A stretch of 64,000 nucleotides of DNA from Marichromatium bheemlicum (lineage in GTDB: Bacteria > Pseudomonadota > Gammaproteobacteria > Chromatiales > Chromatiaceae), in assembly GCF_012276755.1 (NCBI RefSeq), contig NZ_JAAXKX010000004.1, positions 62,001 through 126,000 of the forward strand, given 5' to 3'. The position numbers and the translations under genes are program-made. This document shows, one piece after another, positions 55,532 through 64,000 of the stretch. The notes under the pieces were generated by a model. The model was not told the origin of the DNA and searched no databases. It saw only the letters and a list, made by a program, of their open reading frames with translations. Position 1 is the stretch's first letter, and every line of letters starts with the position of its first letter.

Positions 55532-56419
55532 ATGAACACCCCCACCCCACGCGATCGGCAGCTCACCCTGAGCGACGGACGTCAGCTCGGCTATACCGAG
55601 TACGGCACCGCACACGGCCGCCCGGTCTGTTACTGTCACGGCTTTCCCAGTTCGCGCCGCGAGGCGGGGCTGCTGCACCAGGCGGCGCGACGCCAGGGCA
55701 TTCGTCTGATCGCCCCTGACCGCCCCGGTTACGGCCTCTCCAGCGACCAGCCAGGACGCGAGATCCGTGACTGGCCGGCCGACCTCGCCGCCCTCGCCGA
55801 TCGGCTCGCACTCGATCGCTTCGACCTCATCGGGGTCTCCGGTGGCGGTCCCTATGCCCTGGCCTGTGTCGAGGCCCTGCCGACCCGGGTCGGACACTGT
55901 CTGCTGGTCTGTCCGCTCGGCCCCATCTACCTCGATCCGGTACGCCGTGCCATGGCCCCCGGGGTGCGTCTCAGCCTATCGTTGGCACGGCGCATCCCAT
56001 GGCTCACCGAACGCATCTACACCGGCCCGGTACCGGCACTGCTTGCCGCACGTCCCGAGCTGGTCGCGCGGCTACGCTATCGCAACGCTGCCGCACCCGA
56101 TCGCGCGGTGCTCGATCGCCCCGAGGTTACCGCCGCACTCGATCGCACGATCGTCGATGCAATGTGCAACGGCGCCCCGGGGGCGCGCCGCGATCTGCAT
56201 CTCTACCCCCGGCCCTGGGGATTCGACCCGACCGGGATCGACCGCACCATCACCCTCTGGCACGGCGATACCGACAACACCGTCCCACTCGCCCACGCCC
56301 ATTGGTATGCGCATCATCTGCCCGCCTGTCGCGCCCGGATCCTCCGCGGCGAGGGCCACTACTCGTTACCGGTCCGCCACGCGCTGACCCTCCTCCAGGC
56401 CCTGGCCGAGCACGATTGA
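55532..56419 (+). CDS. Alpha/beta-fold hydrolase
   Basis: This is a cytosolic hydrolase of about 295 residues. It has the oxyanion/HG region (VCYCHGFPSSRREAGLLHQAARRQGIRLIAPDRPGYGLSS), the nucleophile elbow GVSGGGPYALACVEALP (Ser about 103), an acid region (TLWHGDTDNTVPLAHAHWYAHHLP) and the catalytic His in GEGHYSLPVRH. The frame is open to 55451, but the ATG at 55532 is the likely start. The ribosome-binding site is weak. The substrate cannot be inferred, and relatives include esterases, epoxide hydrolases and haloperoxidases. Confidence 0.88.
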   Translation: MNTPTPRDRQLTLSDGRQLGYTEYGTAHGRPVCYCHGFPSSRREAGLLHQAARRQGIRLIAPDRPGYGLSSDQPGREIRDWPADLAALADRLALDRFDLIGVSGGGPYALACVEALPTRVGHCLLVCPLGPIYLDPVRRAMAPGVRLSLSLARRIPWLTERIYTGPVPALLAARPELVARLRYRNAAAPDRAVLDRPEVTAALDRTIVDAMCNGAPGARRDLHLYPRPWGFDPTGIDRTITLWHGDTDNTVPLAHAHWYAHHLPACRARILRGEGHYSLPVRHALTLLQALAEHD

Positions 56420-56508
56420 GCCGCCCCCTCGTCCCTCGTAGCGCCCGAGGCCAAGCGCACGCCGGAGCACGGGGGCCAGACCATTGCGAAAAAAATCGTC
56501 ATCGGGGG

Positions 56509-56537
56509 TTGACGGGCGCCGAGGGGGACATTAATAT
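56509..56537 (+). promoter_or_regulatory. Promoter of tRNA-Val
   Basis: TTGACG (56509-56514), a 17-base spacer and TAATAT (56532-56537) lie just before the tRNA. The GC-rich bases between -10 and start resemble a stringent discriminator. Confidence 0.75.
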
Positions 56538-56551
56538 TTGCAGCCTCTTCG

Positions 56552-56626
56552 GGGCGCATAGCTCAGCGGGAGAGCACTGCCTTCACACGGCAGGGGTCGG
56601 TGGTTCGATCCCACCTGCGCCCACCA
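56552..56626 (+). tRNA. tRNA-Val (anticodon CAC)
   Basis: It folds into a complete cloverleaf of 75 bases including an encoded CCA. The acceptor stem is GGGCGCA with TGCGCCC. The D-arm is AGCTCAGCGGGAGAGC. The anticodon stem CTGCC/GGCAG encloses the loop TTCACAC with anticodon CAC. The T-arm is GGTGGTTCGATCCCACC. It reads GUG valine codons. Confidence 0.95.
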
Positions 56627-56636
56627 TATCCGCAGA

Positions 56637-56666
56637 CAAAAAAGCCGGCAACAGCCGGCTTTTTTT
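56637..56666 (+). terminator. Rho-independent terminator of tRNA-Val
   Basis: AAAAAA is followed by GCCGGC, loop AACA, GCCGGC and a run of seven T, 17 bases after the tRNA CCA. The A-tract makes it possibly bidirectional. Confidence 0.92.
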
Positions 56667-56767
56667 GTGTCTTCCACACTCCCACCTCCGTCACTGCTTA
56701 CCCGTCATCCAAGATCGCCAGAGGGACGGGCGCGCCGCGCGCCGCAACATCCTGCAGCCGATCGCGC

Positions 56768-57726
56768 TCAATCCCCGGACACGGGTTCGACACGGTTACG
56801 CCCCCGGGCCTTGGCCAGATAGAGCTGGCGGTCGGCGATGCGCAACAAGCGCTCGGGACCGTCCTCCTCCTGTCGCTGCGGGATGAGCGCAGCGCAGCCG
56901 AGGCTCACGGTCAACCCCGGGCCCTCGCCCCGCTCGGCCACGAGACGGGCGAAGTGATCCTGGATCGCGTCGCGCACCGCCTCGGCGAGCTGTAAGGCGC
57001 CAGCGATATCGGTCTCCGGCAGCAGCAAGGCGAACTCCTCGCCACCGTAACGCGCCAGCAGGTCGGCTGGGCGGCGCAGGTGCATGGTGGCGCAACGGGC
57101 GATACCACGCAGACACTCATCCCCGACCAGATGCCCCCAGGTATCATTGACGGACTTGAAGTGATCGGCATCGATCATCACCACCGACAGCGGTAGCTGT
57201 TGGCGCCGTGCCCGCCGCCACTCGTGGTCGAGCTGGCGGTCGAAGACCCGCCGATTGACCACGCCGGTGAGCCCGTCGCGCTCAGCAAACTGCATCAACA
57301 GTGCAGTCTTGCGCCTGAGCAGCACATGGGTGTTGATCCGCGCCCGCAATACCGCCGCCGAATAGGGTTTGACGACAAAATCCACTGCCCCGGCCGAGAG
57401 CGCCTCGGCCTCGAGCCGGGTATCCTGATTGGCGGTGACATAGATCACCGGGATGGCGGCGGTGTCCGGCTCGGCCTGCAATTGTCTGCACACCTCCAGA
57501 CCATCGAGATCGGGCAGGTGATAATCGAGCAGGATCAGCTCGGGGCGCTCAGCGGCAAGACGCAGCGCATCCTCACCATTGGTGGCAATAGTCAGGGTAT
57601 AGGTGTGCTCGAGGATCCTGGCGATCAGGCGCAGGCTGGTGGGATCGTCCTCGACCACCAGCAGGTGCGGGCGCTCTGGCCCCTCGAGATAGGCATAGGG
57701 GCCATGATTCGATAGGCCGTCAGTAT

Positions 57727-57730
<4 letters not shown>
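56768..57730 (-). CDS. Response regulator diguanylate cyclase (REC-GGDEF)
   Basis: This 320-residue protein is a c-di-GMP synthase controlled by phosphorylation. The receiver is HLLVVEDDPTSLRLIARIL with phospho-Asp in LILLDYHLPDLDGLEV and the conserved Lys in VDFVVKPYSAAVL. The GGDEF domain has ERDGLTGVVNRRVFD, IDADHFKSVNDTWGHLVGDECL, and RYGGEEFALLLPE with GGEEF at about 229-233. An inhibitory I-site RPAD sits five residues before it. The start overlaps the stop of the upstream hybrid kinase by 4 bases, so the kinase probably phosphorylates it. Confidence 0.95.
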
Positions 57731-62211
<4,481 letters not shown>

Positions 62212-62301
62212 CCTCCGGAGCCTCCATGGGGCCGTGTCGATGCCCCGGATAGTCTGCGCGCCTCGCGGTCTTTAAACCCCGGCTCGTCGGCCGATGAGGT
62301 C

Positions 62302-62835
62302 TCAGCCCGAGGAGGAGGGCTCGCCGTCGTCGTCGACCTCGCCCCCGGGCGGCCATGATGCCGCCCCCGCTCCCCCCAGGGTCTGGCCGAGCACCTGTCG
62401 GGTCCGCGCGGCGAGGAACGCCGGTGAGAGCCGCCGCTCGGCGAACAACAGCCGCTGCGCGGCGCTCCGGTCGAGGTAGAGCAGATCGGTCGGCGCGGGG
62501 GCGAAGGGGCGGCGACTGATCCGCGCCACCCGTCCCAGGTTGAGTCCACGACCGTCATCGAGCAGGATCAGGTGCGGCGCCAGCCCACGCGCCGGGTCCG
62601 GGCGCGGGAAATCGAGCACCGCGAGCAATTCGTGCGGGGTGTCGCTCAGGTGTACACCAAGCTGGGTACGACTCTCGACCAGCTCGACGAGATAGACGCG
62701 CTCCCCGACGGCCGCGCGCAACCGTTCGAGCTGCTGGTGATAGACACTCCCGGGCCAGAGCCGATCACGACACGACTCGCGGTCGGCGCTCGAGCACTCG
62801 GACGCGGTGCCCGTCTTCGTCTCTCCCCCTGCCAT
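62302..62835 (-). CDS. Hypothetical protein
   Basis: The 177-residue protein shows no recognised domain. A middle part (QQLERLRAAVGERVYLVELVESRTQLGVHLSDTPHELLAVLDFPRPD, then LAPHLILLDDGRGLNLGRVARISRRPFAP) looks like a folded alpha/beta unit. The last 30 residues are low-complexity and acidic. AAGGAG abuts the ATG with no spacing, so the true start may differ. It is the gene upstream of the hybrid kinase on the same strand, 90 bases away, and may belong to that signalling operon. Confidence 0.65.
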   Translation of the reverse strand: MAGGETKTGTASECSSADRESCRDRLWPGSVYHQQLERLRAAVGERVYLVELVESRTQLGVHLSDTPHELLAVLDFPRPDPARGLAPHLILLDDGRGLNLGRVARISRRPFAPAPTDLLYLDRSAAQRLLFAERRLSPAFLAARTRQVLGQTLGGAGAASWPPGGEVDDDGEPSSSG

Positions 62836-62913
62836 CTCCTTCCCCGGTATTGGCGATCGTGGTCAGGACAGTGTGCACCAACGCCGGTCGGACGGTAAAA
62901 CCGCCAGGGTGGT

Positions 62914-63228
62914 TCAGGCGTAGACGTCCACCCCCAATACCTGCTGGACGTAGACGCGCTCCTGGTGCTGCTGGACGGCCTGGTACTCATCAAGGGCCCG
63001 GCGGGCACGCGGGTCGATATTGGCGTTGGCCGCAAGTAGTTCGCGGGACTCCTTGCGCGCCTGGAGGCGCTCGGCACGCTCGACCTCGGCCACTGGACGT
63101 GGGATCCGCTCGGCCTGATCGGCGCGCGGTTGTAGCTGTTCGGGCGTGGCTTGGGGGTCGCGCTCACGCTGCGGTTGCTCGAGAGGCAGCGGATAGAGTG
63201 GATGCAGCGTGGCGTTGGAGATTTGCAT
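62914..63228 (-). CDS. Small hypothetical protein
   Basis: The protein is about 104 residues, starting MQISNATLHPLYPLPLEQ. A polar charged centre rich in Gln, Arg and Glu follows. The ending RRALDEYQAVQQHQERVYVQQVLGVDVYA resembles the C-termini of small proteins seen in many gammaproteobacteria, whose role is unknown. The frame extends to 63270; the ATG at 63228 is chosen because the conserved-looking sequence starts there. It is on the same strand as the two genes downstream. Confidence 0.65.
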   Translation of the reverse strand: MQISNATLHPLYPLPLEQPQRERDPQATPEQLQPRADQAERIPRPVAEVERAERLQARKESRELLAANANIDPRARRALDEYQAVQQHQERVYVQQVLGVDVYA

Positions 63229-63415
63229 GGGTCCGGCATCCGCGCTGAGGGGGTCAGGGAGCAGGCGCATCCCGATGCCGCATCCCGCGCCCGCCGCGAG
63301 CGGGCACTGTGGTGCATTATTGACGATCCATCGTGAAAATCAACGCCCTACTACTACAGCCGCATATTTTTTTGTGTTGTGATATGTGGACTCAACGGTT
63401 TGGTTTTCAAACAAC

Positions 63416-64000
63416 ATGAAGTACAGCGAGGTCTCTGGCTGGGAGACGGAACTGGACAGGATCCATCAGCGCCTAGCGGCGTGTTTTCGTCGCCCTGAGC
63501 CGCGCGCCCGAGCGCGGGGTTATCTGCAAGGGCTGCTGACGACAGTGCCACGCAAGAACGGTTGGCAGCTGGCCGAAACCTTGGGCGAACGGCGCCCGGA
63601 CGGGGTGCAGCGGTTGCTCAACACGGCGCGCTGGGACGCCGAGGCGGCGCGCGAAGTGCTGCGCGCCTACGTCGTCGAGGCGCTGGGCGACGCCGAGGCG
63701 GTGCTGATCGTCGACGAGACCGGTTTCTTGAAGAAGGGCACGCACTCGGTGGGGGTGCAGCGCCAGTACAGTGGCACGGCGGGCCGGGTCGAGAACAGTC
63801 AGATCGGGGTGTTTCTGTGTTACGCCAGCCGGCACGGTGCGGCCTTCATCGATCGGGCGCTGTACCTGCCTAAATGTTGGGCGAATGACCCCGCACGCTG
63901 CGCCGAGGCCGGTGTCCCGGAGCAGGCACGCCGGTTCCAGACCAAACCAGCCCTGGCGCGTACGATGCTCGAGCGCGCGCTCGATGCGGGGGTGCCTTGT
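63416..64000 (+). CDS. IS701-family transposase (DDE_5), 3' end beyond the window
   Basis: The 195 residues visible run to the window edge with no stop. The sequence [20 protein letters not shown] leads to [40 protein letters not shown]. The catalytic-core start [43 protein letters not shown] holds the first catalytic Asp. [20 protein letters not shown] and [19 protein letters not shown] follow; this is the classic IS701 pattern. The element's left end must lie upstream of 63416, probably within the AT-rich 63318-63415, but no terminal repeat can be defined without the right end. The gene appears intact as far as visible. Confidence 0.92.
   Translation, partial: MKYSEVSGWETELDRIHQRLAACFRRPEPRARARGYLQGLLTTVPRKNGWQLAETLGERRPDGVQRLLNTARWDAEAAREVLRAYVVEALGDAEAVLIVDETGFLKKGTHSVGVQRQYSGTAGRVENSQIGVFLCYASRHGAAFIDRALYLPKCWANDPARCAEAGVPEQARRFQTKPALARTMLERALDAGVPC

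Overview
This 64 kb window is a high-GC chromosomal segment of a gammaproteobacterium. The gene set (RecBCD, CysZ, MsrPQ, RF2 with a programmed frameshift, YgfZ, an ETF/ETF-QO acyl-CoA module) and protein style suggest Chromatiales, perhaps a Chromatiaceae purple sulfur bacterium. That placement rests on recognised families only; there is no 16S gene. Most of the window is densely packed, ordinary chromosome. The accessory or unusual stretches are about 1.29-1.58 kb, 36.5-39.9 kb, 41.7-42.6 kb, 46.9-47.6 kb, 54-55 kb and 63.3 kb to the end.

Layout. (1) 0-10 kb: the 3' end of a YhaN/SbcC-like ATPase gene, a TetR regulator with an extra N-terminal helix-turn-helix, then a minus-strand acyl-CoA oxidation operon read as acyl-CoA ligase, etfB, etfA, acyl-CoA dehydrogenase, ETF-quinone oxidoreductase, MaoC hydratase. 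Two palindromes lie ahead of the operon. (2) 10.2-21.9 kb: overlapping recC-recB-recD followed by a Lon-like ATP-dependent protease. (3) 21.9-28 kb: three minus-strand signalling genes (REC-HDOD, REC-HATPase, and a very large multi-PAS hybrid kinase with a hexanucleotide microsatellite). (4) 28-36.4 kb: an AmrS radical SAM protein, a CysZ-DnaJ fusion, a methyltransferase, an RND efflux pair and a NERD protein. (5) 36.5-42.6 kb: remnants of a P-loop/TPR gene pair joined out of frame, a methyltransferase, a 290-bp MITE-like element with a 10-bp target duplication, msrPQ, and an intergenic mosaic of dispersed repeats including GTAG-headed REP-like palindromes. (6) 42.6-54 kb: BASS transporter, metY, pentapeptide-repeat protein, lytic transglycosylase, an AT-rich gap, a MepK-like endopeptidase, an RNase II-family enzyme, ygfZ, lysS and prfB. 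(7) 54-64 kb: a REP-associated tyrosine transposase overlapping a cupin gene, an alpha/beta hydrolase, tRNA-Val(CAC) with promoter and terminator, a hybrid kinase overlapping a diguanylate cyclase, two small unknown proteins, and the start of an IS701-type transposase running off the end.

How the genes work together. The acyl-CoA ligase, dehydrogenase, ETF and ETF-QO form an electron path from an acyl-CoA to the quinone pool, probably repressed by the divergent-cluster TetR protein. RecBCD is the double-strand-break repair enzyme. The two hybrid-kinase loci are phosphorelays, one of which ends in c-di-GMP synthesis. MsrPQ repairs oxidised periplasmic methionine. The most unusual items are the CysZ-DnaJ fusion, the chimeric TPR remnant, the MITE-like element, and the RAYT with candidate cognate palindromes. 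No CRISPR array, prophage or obvious new defence system is visible.
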